12,168 bases of DNA from an uncultured Eubacteriales bacterium (GTDB lineage: Bacteria; Bacillota; Clostridia; Oscillospirales; Acutalibacteraceae): positions 1-12,168 of the forward strand of contig CAJKBQ010000051.1 of the NCBI GenBank assembly GCA_905198155.1, written 5' to 3'. Positions 1 through 5,486 of this stretch are shown here, piece by piece. Both the position numbers and the translations under genes were made by a program. Numbering within the stretch: position 1 is the first letter of the stretch; the number at the start of each line of letters is the position of its first letter. The notes under the pieces are model-generated. The model saw only the letters and a program-made list of their open reading frames with translations, was not told the origin of the DNA and ran no database searches.

Positions 1-626
1 GCAATCTGCCGCCATTCGCTTTCGCCGGAGATCGTCCGGTGCCCGTGCGCGGCGGCGTATGCGCCGTCGTGGATATATCCGCCGTGCAGCAGCGATTCGT
101 CCTCGCAGTGCGCGGCAATCGGCTTGCCGAGCCGCTTCGCCTCCGTCATCGCCTGCCGCATCATCGCCTCCGACTGCACGCCCTTGCCGTCGTCGCTGAA
201 TCCGACCACGTCGGCCGCCATCGACGCCATGTCCGCCAGCTGCGCGCCGCGCTCGCCGCAAGTGATCGCCCCGTAGGGATGCACGTGCACCACCGCGTCG
301 CGGCGGATCAGGTTCAGCTGCACGCGCAGGTGCGCTGCATTGTCCGGAACGGGGTTCAGGTTCGGCATGGTACACACGGTGGTGTATCCGCCGTGCGCCG
401 CCGCCCGCGTGCCGGACGCGATGGTCTCTTTATAAGAAAAACCCGGCTCGCGCAGATGCGTGTGCACATCTACGAAACCGGGGAAAATCCAAAGATCACT
501 GCAATCCAATACGGGAAGCGCGGAAACACGGCCCGAAAAAGCAATTCGTCCGTTTTCCACTGCGATATTTTGCCGGTGAAAGCCGCTCGGCGCGTAGATC
601 ATGGCGTTTTTCAGCAGTACGTTCAT
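1..626 (-). CDS. pyrC: Dihydroorotase, class I (partial, N-terminal half)
   Basis: Dihydroorotase catalyses the reversible cyclisation of carbamoyl-aspartate to dihydroorotate, the third step of de novo pyrimidine synthesis, in the cytoplasm. About 208 residues are visible before the gene leaves the window; class I enzymes are usually about 425 residues. The metal-binding DVHTHLREPG motif has His55 and His57. GYTTVCTMPN lies at 80-89, FSDDGKGVQ at 143-151 (the Asp that serves as bridging metal ligand in class I enzymes), and AHCED at 172-176 with ligand His173. The start is the ATG at 626-624, chosen because an AAGGAGGAG Shine-Dalgarno lies just upstream on the minus strand. Expression is probably set by the PyrR attenuator in its leader, so it may be the first gene of a pyrimidine operon continuing to the left. 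Seen: motifs and leader. Known: the enzyme family. Inferred: operon continuation. Confidence 0.96.
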   Translation of the reverse strand, partial: MNVLLKNAMIYAPSGFHRQNIAVENGRIAFSGRVSALPVLDCSDLWIFPGFVDVHTHLREPGFSYKETIASGTRAAAHGGYTTVCTMPNLNPVPDNAAHLRVQLNLIRRDAVVHVHPYGAITCGERGAQLADMASMAADVVGFSDDGKGVQSEAMMRQAMTEAKRLGKPIAAHCEDESLLHGGYIHDGAYAAAHGHRTISGESEWRQI

Positions 627-649
627 GAAGCTCCTCCTTGTTTTTTTCG

Positions 650-686
650 CAATTAAAACGAGCTTTGCCACAAACGGCAAGGCTCG
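650..686 (-). terminator. Attenuator terminator in the pyrC leader
   Basis: On the minus strand an 11-nt arm (686 to 676) and its partner (669 to 659) form a GC-rich hairpin with one mismatch and a 6-nt loop. A TTTTAATT tract (658 to 651) follows directly, giving an intrinsic terminator 24 nt before the pyrC start codon. Its 5' arm contains CCTTGCCG, the exact complement of CGGCAAGG in the upstream PyrR-binding hairpin. It should therefore form only when that upstream hairpin is held closed. Confidence 0.85.
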
Positions 687-743
687 GAAAATACAACCCA
701 ACAAACCCAATTCCCGCGCAAATACGCGAAAAGGGACTGCGGT

Positions 744-779
744 ACGATCATGAAAACCTTGCCGACCTCTCTGGATCGT
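744..779 (-). promoter_or_regulatory. PyrR-binding anti-antiterminator hairpin
   Basis: The minus strand reads ATCCAGAGAGGTCGGCAAGG at 776-757. This matches the conserved loop and upper-stem pattern of PyrR-binding RNA (xTCCxGAGAGGxxxxxAAGG). A perfect 6-bp lower stem, ACGATC (779-774) with GATCGT (749-744), flanks it. In Bacillus, UMP-bound PyrR stabilises this hairpin and lets the terminator form. Without PyrR, its 3' side (CGGCAAGG, 764-757) is free to pair with CCTTGCCG (682-675), extending to 11 bp with two G-U pairs, and this blocks the terminator. The three-way geometry is visible in the sequence. That the genome encodes PyrR is inferred. Confidence 0.9.
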
Positions 780-803
780 TCGTTAAAGATTCTTGTTGCA
801 TTT

Positions 804-832
804 AGTATATCACAGATCGGGGCGGTTGTCAA
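804..832 (-). promoter_or_regulatory. Sigma-A promoter of pyrC
   Basis: The minus strand has a perfect -35 TTGACA (832-827), a 17-bp spacer and a -10 TATACT (809-804). Transcription should begin near 797. That gives a leader of about 170 nt which contains the whole PyrR attenuator before the pyrC start. Confidence 0.88.
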
Positions 833-1073
833 GGGGGAATTTTTTGCGGGTCAGAAAACCAGGAATTCAGGAATCGGATGGTGTATTATTCATTTACAAA
901 TGATAAAATACAGACGAATCATGTATTTGTCACTTATCAGTGATAATCCGCCGAAAAGTCAACCCCCTTTCCGCCCCACAAGTCCAAAACTTCATCAAAA
1001 TCAGAACTTTTCGCCCTATAACGTCCAAAACTTTCAACTTAAAAAATTTGCCGAACAGATTCCGAAAAATCAC
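833..1073. other. AT-rich intergenic region between divergent pyrC and comM promoters
   Basis: No credible gene lies here. Visible structure includes an interrupted dyad at 882-912: TGTATT and AATACA outside, and TCATTT-AC-AAATGA inside. A 13-bp palindrome TTATCAGTGATAA lies at 934-946. There is also an imperfect direct repeat of about 28 bp (968-994 and 1008-1036) sharing a CGCCC block and a TCCAAAACTT block. The repeats lie just upstream of the comM promoter and could be regulator sites, but no known regulator motif was recognised. Confidence 0.5.
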
Positions 1074-1102
1074 TTGCAGAACCGCCGCTTTTTCGGTATA
1101 CT
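1074..1102 (+). promoter_or_regulatory. Sigma-A promoter of comM
   Basis: The elements are -35 TTGCAG (1074-1079), a 17-bp spacer and -10 TATACT (1097-1102). The predicted transcription start is near 1109, about 32 nt before the chosen ATG of the ComM-like gene. Confidence 0.7.
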
Positions 1103-1140
1103 TATAAATAGAAACTTTGCCGGAAGGATGCGACAGCAAA

Positions 1141-2670
1141 ATGCTTTCAATGATTCACAGTATGGGGCTGCAAGGAATGGACGCATACCCGGTGTCGGTC
1201 GAGACGGATCTGACGCAGGGGACGCCGTCGTTTGACGTGGTCGGGCTGCCGGACGCGACGGTGCGCGAGTCGCGCGAGCGGGTGCGCGCCGCGATGAAAA
1301 ATACGGGATTCGACTTCCCGATCAGCCGGATCGTGGCGAATTTGGCGCCCGCAGACATCCGAAAGGAGGGCGCCGTGTACGACGTCCCGCTGCTGCTGGC
1401 ATTGATGCGGGCGACGCACCAGCTGAACGTGGAGCTGAACGACAGCGTGTTTGTGGGCGAATTGTCGCTGGCCGGCGAGGTGCGGCCGGTGCACGGCGTG
1501 CTGTCCATGGTCATCAAAGCCAAGGAAATGGGCTTTGCGGCGGTCTATGTGCCGGAATCCAACGCCGCAGAGGGCGCAGTGGTGGAAGGCATCGACGTCT
1601 ATCCCGTCCCGCATGTGCGGGCGCTGATCCGTCATCTGACCGGAGAAACACGCATCCGGCCGGCGAAAAGCGGCGTCCCAGCCGATTTGCCGCCGGCCGC
1701 TATGCCGGATTTTTCGGAGGTGCGCGGCCAGCAGGAGGCCAAACGCGCGCTCGAAATCGCGGCCGCCGGCGGCCACAACGTGCTGCTGATCGGCCCGCCG
1801 GGGTCGGGCAAAAGTATGCTCGCCAAGCGGCTGCCGTCGATCCTGCCGGAGATGACGTTTGAAGAGTCGATCGAGACCACGCGCCTGCACTCCATCGCCG
1901 GATGCCTGCCGGAAAATGTCCCGCTGATTACCACGCGGCCGTTCCGCGCGCCGCACCATACCATTTCCCCGGCGGGACTGTCCGGCGGCGGGTCGATCCC
2001 GCATCCGGGCGAAATTTCGCTGGCACACAACGGCGTGCTGTTTCTGGACGAGCTGCCGGAGTTTTCGCGCGAGGCGATGGAAGTGCTGCGCCAGCCGATC
2101 GAGGACGGCCGGGTGACGATTTCCCGCGTGAACGCGACGCTGTCGTACCCCTGCACGGTGATGCTGATTGCGGCGATGAATCCATGCCCGTGCGGCTATT
2201 TCGGCCACCCGACGCACCCGTGCAGCTGCTCCGAGAAAATGGTCTCCCGCTATTTGGGGCGCGTGTCCGGCCCGCTGCTGGATCGGCTGGATCTGCACAT
2301 CGAAGTGCCGCCGGTGGATTACGACTCGCTGGCGTCCGGCGGCAAGGCGGAATCTTCCGCCGAGATCCGTGCCCGGGTCAATGCGGCGCGCAAAATCCAG
2401 CAGGAACGCTACCATGGCTCCGACGTGTACGCCAACGCGCGTCTGACCCCGGCGATGCTGCGGCAGTATTGCCCCATGACCGACCGGGCCTCCACGCTGC
2501 TGCGCGGCGCGTTCGAGCGGCTGGGGCTGTCGGCGCGGGCGTACGACCGCGTGCTGAAAGTGGCGCGCACCATCGCCGACCTCGACGGCGCCGAGGTGAT
2601 CGACACCATCCACGTCGGCGAAGCGATTCAGCATCGGTCGCTGGATCGCAAATATTGGCCGGGTCAATAA
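1141..2670 (+). CDS. comM: YifB/ComM family Mg-chelatase-like AAA+ ATPase
   Basis: This family (ComM/YifB) is a hexameric AAA+ helicase. In naturally competent Gram-negative bacteria ComM promotes branch migration during integration of transformed DNA; its role in Clostridia is less clear. The 509-residue protein has an N-terminal ChlI/Lon-like subdomain that begins MLSMIHSMGLQGMDAY and includes LAPADIRKEG. Walker A GPPGSGKS is at 218-225 and Walker B LFLDE at 300-304. A four-cysteine cluster lies at 347-364 (C349, C351, C361, C363), and the C-terminal Mg-chelatase domain ends the protein. ATG 1141 was preferred to the in-frame TTG at 1117 because family members start at this point and GGAAGGA lies upstream at 1122-1128. 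The spacing to that site (12 nt) is a little long. Length is normal for the family. It is a single-gene unit, since the next gene has its own promoter. Confidence 0.95.
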   Translation: MLSMIHSMGLQGMDAYPVSVETDLTQGTPSFDVVGLPDATVRESRERVRAAMKNTGFDFPISRIVANLAPADIRKEGAVYDVPLLLALMRATHQLNVELNDSVFVGELSLAGEVRPVHGVLSMVIKAKEMGFAAVYVPESNAAEGAVVEGIDVYPVPHVRALIRHLTGETRIRPAKSGVPADLPPAAMPDFSEVRGQQEAKRALEIAAAGGHNVLLIGPPGSGKSMLAKRLPSILPEMTFEESIETTRLHSIAGCLPENVPLITTRPFRAPHHTISPAGLSGGGSIPHPGEISLAHNGVLFLDELPEFSREAMEVLRQPIEDGRVTISRVNATLSYPCTVMLIAAMNPCPCGYFGHPTHPCSCSEKMVSRYLGRVSGPLLDRLDLHIEVPPVDYDSLASGGKAESSAEIRARVNAARKIQQERYHGSDVYANARLTPAMLRQYCPMTDRASTLLRGAFERLGLSARAYDRVLKVARTIADLDGAEVIDTIHVGEAIQHRSLDRKYWPGQ

Positions 2671-2675
2671 TCCGC

Positions 2676-2704
2676 TTGATTTTTCCGCGGATGTATATTA
2701 TAAT
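2676..2704 (+). promoter_or_regulatory. Sigma-A promoter of the Dabb gene
   Basis: The elements are -35 TTGATT (2676-2681), a 17-bp spacer and a perfect -10 TATAAT (2699-2704). It begins 6 bp after the comM stop codon, so the small downstream gene is its own transcription unit. Confidence 0.82.
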
Positions 2705-2709
2705 GAATA

Positions 2710-2727
2710 CGTCACAAACTGGTGACG
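2710..2727 (+). repeat. Short dyad in the Dabb 5' leader
   Basis: CGTCAC (2710-2715) and GTGACG (2722-2727) form a perfect 6-bp dyad with a 6-nt loop. It sits at the predicted transcription start and ends one base before the Shine-Dalgarno AAAGGAG. It could be an operator at the start site or a small mRNA hairpin near the ribosome site. Confidence 0.45.
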
Positions 2728-2745
2728 AAAGGAGTGCAGAAAAAT

Positions 2746-3072
2746 ATGGTTACGCATATTGTTTTTTGGAAGCTGGACACCGCCGATCCCGACGCGGCGG
2801 CGGCACGGATCAAATCCGGGCTGGAGGCGCTGGTGGGCGTGGTGCCGGGACTGCTGACGGCCGAAGTCGGCCGCGGATTGAAGCCGGACGCCGAGTACGA
2901 CCTGTGCCTGGTGAGCACATTTGAGTCGGCGGAGGCGCTGGCCGCGTACCGCACGCACCCGGAACACGTCAAAGTTTCCGATTTTGTCCACACCGTGATC
3001 GCCAAACGCACCGCGCTCGACTACGAAAACGACAATCTCATCGACGGCGAGGTCGATCCGTTTTTGCTGTGA
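2746..3072 (+). CDS. Dabb (stress-responsive A/B barrel) family protein
   Basis: The 108-residue product starts MVTHIVFWKL, the typical opening of the Dabb family. These small ferredoxin-like proteins form dimeric alpha/beta barrels. The usual family pattern follows: a helix (about 13-32), PGLLTAEVGRGL, YDLCLVSTFESAEAL, and then YRTHPEHVKVSDFV with its conserved histidine. Bacterial members mostly have no known reaction; some relatives in plants and fungi are stress-induced, or are enzymes such as olivetolic acid cyclase. ATG 2746 was chosen over an in-frame GTG at 2722 because AAAGGAG (2728-2734) sits 11 nt before it. Cytoplasmic location is likely, since no signal peptide is seen. The gene is monocistronic, with its own promoter and a hairpin after the stop. 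Confidence 0.88.
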   Translation: MVTHIVFWKLDTADPDAAAARIKSGLEALVGVVPGLLTAEVGRGLKPDAEYDLCLVSTFESAEALAAYRTHPEHVKVSDFVHTVIAKRTALDYENDNLIDGEVDPFLL

Positions 3073-3083
3073 CAGCTGCGCAA

Positions 3084-3141
3084 GTGGGGCGGATTCCCGT
3101 TGAAATTGGGCAATCCGCCCTGTAATATCAATTCGCCCCAC
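3084..3141 (+). repeat. Two mutually exclusive hairpins after the Dabb gene
   Basis: The segment 3084-3095 can pair in two ways. GGGCGGATT (3087-3095) is perfectly complementary to 3112-3120, and the stem extends through CCC/GGG with one bulge. The longer GTGGGGCGGATT (3084-3095) pairs with AATTCGCCCCAC (3130-3141) over 12 bp with one G-U. Neither has a clean T-tract after it. They may still act as a weak terminator or 3'-end stabiliser for the Dabb mRNA. Confidence 0.5.
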
Positions 3142-3357
3142 ACGGAGCGAAACTTTTTTGAAAAAATTTTAAGAAAATCCGAGGTCAAATCGAACCTGGC
3201 TCGAATTTTTTCACCCCCCAGCGGCTCGATTTGCCCCCATGCGGCGACCGAAAATCGACCAATATCACCCAATTCAACCGGAACCCGGGCACCAAGCGGC
3301 CCAAAACCGGTGTCAAAAGCAACCTTTTTGAGGTTTTGGCGGTTGAATCTCACCCTC
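3142..3357. other. Intergenic region without recognised genes
   Basis: No open frame here has a ribosome site or a recognisable product. The left part has A/T tracts around 3152-3176. There is a degenerate tandem duplication of about 25 bp beginning GGCTCGA (3198 and 3223), each copy followed by a T-rich and then a C-rich run. No known riboswitch, RNA gene or catabolite-repression site was recognised. Confidence 0.4.
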
Positions 3358-3386
3358 TTTTCAAAATTGGCCCCATCGGCTATAAT
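3358..3386 (+). promoter_or_regulatory. Probable promoter of the ABC importer operon
   Basis: A perfect -10 TATAAT (3381-3386) is preceded at 17 bp by a weak -35, TTTTCA (3358-3363). A poor -35 fits an operon needing an activator, for example the AraC-family protein encoded downstream. That dependence is inference. Confidence 0.55.
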
Positions 3387-3397
3387 AAAGCCACACG

Positions 3398-3428
3398 GTT
3401 CGCCCAAGGCAAAAACGCTAGGGCGGAC
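3398..3428 (+). repeat. Hairpin in the 5' leader of the importer operon
   Basis: GTTCGCCC (3398-3405) and GGGCGGAC (3421-3428) form an 8-bp stem with one G-U pair and a 15-nt loop. It lies between the predicted transcription start (about 3393) and the ribosome site GAGGGAG at 3444-3450. It may protect the 5' end of the mRNA; no T-tract follows, so a terminator is unlikely. Confidence 0.4.
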
Positions 3429-3457
3429 GGGAAAACCATTTTGAGGGAGAGATTCAC

Positions 3458-4408
3458 ATGGCGACGGTGAGACTGGCCGCGCGGCCGTCCTTCGCGAAAC
3501 GCGTGGGCAAAGGGATTCGCGATCGCGCCACCAACTGGGAGCTGTACATTATGCTGCTTCCGGCGCTGGTATACATCATCATTTTCGCGTACAAGCCGAT
3601 GTACGGCGTGATTATCGCATTCAAAGACTTCAATATGCGGGCCGGAATCCTGGGCAGCCCGTGGTGCGGGTTCGAAAACTTTGTCCGGCTGTTCAAGTCG
3701 TCGTGGTTCCCGATTATCCTGCGCAATACGCTGACGATCAGCGTGATGAGTTTGCTGCTGGGGTTCCCGATCCCGATTCTGCTGGCGCTGATGCTGAACG
3801 AAGTGCCGCACGAAGGCGTGAAGCGGTCGATCCAGACGATCTCGTACGCGCCGCACTTCATCTCCACGGTGGTTATGTGCGGGATGCTGGTGCTGTTTCT
3901 CAGCCCGGTGGGCGGGATTATCAACCGGTTGATCGGATTTTTCGGTGTCGATCCCATCTACTTCATGCAATACCCGCAGTATTTCAAGTGGATATATGTA
4001 CTGAGCGGAATTTGGCAAGGCGCCGGATGGAGCTCCATCATCTACTTTGCCGCGCTGAGCGGCGTCGATAAGTCGCTGCTGGAAGCGGCCGACATCGACG
4101 GTGCGTCGCGGCTGCAAAAGATCATTTACATCAATTTCCCGGTGTTGGTGCCGACGATCGTCACGCTGTTCATCCTGCAATGCGGGTCGCTGCTGGGCGT
4201 CGGGTACGAAAAAGTGTACCTGCTGCAAACGGACACCAACCTCAAAGGCTCGGAGGTCATCTCGACCTACGTGTACAAAGTCGGCCTGATTCAGTCGGAC
4301 TTCTCGTTCTCGACCGCGGTCAACATCTTCAATTCCGTGGTCAATTCATTCATCCTGATCGTCGCGAACACGCTGTCGAACCGTGTTGGCAAAGTCGGAT
4401 TGTGGTAA
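3458..4408 (+). CDS. Carbohydrate ABC transporter permease, LplB/YteP type
   Basis: This 316-residue inner-membrane permease belongs to the family that pairs with a YtcP/LplC partner to import oligosaccharides. It has six hydrophobic segments. The first is LYIMLLPALVYIIIFAYKPMYG near residue 30, followed by the family-typical YGVIIAFKDFN. The EAA loop that contacts the ATPase is EAADIDGASRLQKI, starting at residue 209. The C-terminus, NRVGKVGLW, matches the usual LplB ending. The start codon follows GAGGGAG by 7 nt. It is the first gene of an operon with the second permease and the solute-binding protein. No ATPase gene is present; such systems generally borrow a shared MsmX/MsmK-type ATPase. 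The substrate is unknown. Confidence 0.93.
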   Translation: MATVRLAARPSFAKRVGKGIRDRATNWELYIMLLPALVYIIIFAYKPMYGVIIAFKDFNMRAGILGSPWCGFENFVRLFKSSWFPIILRNTLTISVMSLLLGFPIPILLALMLNEVPHEGVKRSIQTISYAPHFISTVVMCGMLVLFLSPVGGIINRLIGFFGVDPIYFMQYPQYFKWIYVLSGIWQGAGWSSIIYFAALSGVDKSLLEAADIDGASRLQKIIYINFPVLVPTIVTLFILQCGSLLGVGYEKVYLLQTDTNLKGSEVISTYVYKVGLIQSDFSFSTAVNIFNSVVNSFILIVANTLSNRVGKVGLW

Positions 4409-4421
4409 GGGGGGCGAGGAC

Positions 4422-5369
4422 ATGGAAAACGTGATGAAATCCGCCAAAACGCGGAACCGGATTCGGCACAGCAAAGGCGACCGGGTGTTCGCAGCCATCA
4501 TATATACCCTGCTGGGGCTGTTCGTGATCGTGGAACTGTACCCGATGCTGTACACCGTCAGCGCATCTTTTAGCGACCCGAGCGCAGTCGGCAGCGGCGA
4601 AATGATCTTGTGGCCGATTCGCCCATCGCTCGATGGTTACGAATACATCTTCGCCTACTCCGAAATCTGGCTGGGCTACGCCAACACCTTGTTTTATACC
4701 GTGGTCGGCACCCTGATCAACTTGGTTGTAACCATTCCGGCAGCGTATGCGTTGTCCCGCCGCGACTTCAAAGACAAAGGGCTGTTCATGACCATCTTCA
4801 TGTTCACGATGTATTTCGGCGGCGGCATGATTCCGGCCTACCTGAATATTTATCAGATGGGAATGCTCAACACACGGTGGGCAATCCTGCTGAACGGTGC
4901 GCTGTCGGTATATAATCTGATTGTGGCGCGGACGTTTTTTGCCAATACCATCCCGTGGGAGCTGCACGAAGCCGCCCGCATCGACGGCGCCGGAAACTTC
5001 CGGACGTTCTTCAAGATCGTGCTGCCGCTGTCGTCCCCCATCTTGGTGGTTATGATCCTGTATTACGGCGTTGGTCACTGGAATGCATATTTCAATGCGA
5101 TGATGTATCTGGCACAGGCGCGCAAGCTGTGGCCACTGCAAATGTTCCTGCGCGAAATTTTGATCAAAGGTCAGTTCGCTACTTCCGCAATGATGGAAAC
5201 GGACAAATATACGCCGGAACAAATGGCTGCTCTGGTGCGGGCAGCCGAAACGGCCAACATGATCAAATACTGCATTATTATTGCAGCATCTGCGCCGATG
5301 ATGATTATTTACCCCTGGCTGCAAAAGTTTTTTGCCAAGGGCGTAATGATCGGGTCGGTCAAAGGGTAA
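4422..5369 (+). CDS. Carbohydrate ABC transporter permease, LplC/YtcP type
   Basis: This is the partner inner-membrane permease, 315 residues. It starts after a cytoplasmic, basic N-terminus (MENVMKSAKTRNRIRHSKGD). The first membrane segment is at about 24-46 (VFAAIIYTLLGLFVIVELYP), followed by the family hallmark LYTVSASFSD. FGGGMIPAYLNIYQMGMLNT is also typical of YtcP. The EAA loop is EAARIDGAGNFRTFFKIVLPL from residue 183, and the protein ends in GVMIGSVKG, the usual ending. ATG 4422 was preferred to an upstream in-frame GTG (4383), which lies inside the previous gene; a GGGGCGAGGA ribosome site lies between the two genes. The 13-bp gap to the preceding stop indicates tight co-transcription. 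It forms the transport channel with the LplB-type protein. Confidence 0.93.
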   Translation: MENVMKSAKTRNRIRHSKGDRVFAAIIYTLLGLFVIVELYPMLYTVSASFSDPSAVGSGEMILWPIRPSLDGYEYIFAYSEIWLGYANTLFYTVVGTLINLVVTIPAAYALSRRDFKDKGLFMTIFMFTMYFGGGMIPAYLNIYQMGMLNTRWAILLNGALSVYNLIVARTFFANTIPWELHEAARIDGAGNFRTFFKIVLPLSSPILVVMILYYGVGHWNAYFNAMMYLAQARKLWPLQMFLREILIKGQFATSAMMETDKYTPEQMAALVRAAETANMIKYCIIIAASAPMMIIYPWLQKFFAKGVMIGSVKG

Positions 5370-5390
5370 AATCTTTCTGTTACGGTCGAA

Positions 5391-5453
5391 ACCGTCGGCG
5401 GAGAGACCCCTTTTGAATCGTCCCAGTTCAAAAGAATCGCTCTTTCCGACGGT
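5391..5453 (+). repeat. Long segmented hairpin between permease and binding-protein genes
   Basis: ACCGTCGG (5391-5398) pairs perfectly with CCGACGGT (5446-5453). Inside, GGAGAG (5400-5405) pairs with CTCTTT (5440-5445) using two G-U pairs. An apical perfect stem is formed by CTTTTGAA (5410-5417) and TTCAAAAG (5427-5434) with a 9-nt loop. No T-tract follows, so a simple terminator is unlikely. Its position just ahead of the solute-binding gene fits an mRNA stabiliser or processing site that raises binding-protein yield relative to the permeases. A small dyad, AAGATA-gaaaa-TATCTT (5455-5471), follows and abuts the AGGAGGA ribosome site (5474-5480). Confidence 0.7.
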
Positions 5454-5486
5454 GAAGATAGAAAATATCTTTTAGGAGGAAATCTT

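Noticed and set aside
39..656. Plus-strand open frame opposite the dihydroorotase
   Set aside because: The minus strand carries conserved dihydroorotase motifs, a ribosome site and a PyrR leader; the plus frame is Arg/His-rich and motif-free.
1147..2667. Open frame of about 506 codons antisense to comM
   Set aside because: It has His/Arg/Gln-rich composition with no domain sense and lies exactly opposite a well-conserved AAA+ gene. It results from GC-rich codon use with few antisense stops.
1902..2924. Plus-strand frame of 340 codons overlapping comM and the Dabb gene
   Set aside because: It is an out-of-frame Arg/Gly/Ala-rich reading through two real genes, including the promoter between them.
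3142..3457. Possible riboswitch or catabolite-repression site before the importer
   Set aside because: No known riboswitch core or cre-like consensus could be read; only degenerate repeats and one simple hairpin are visible.
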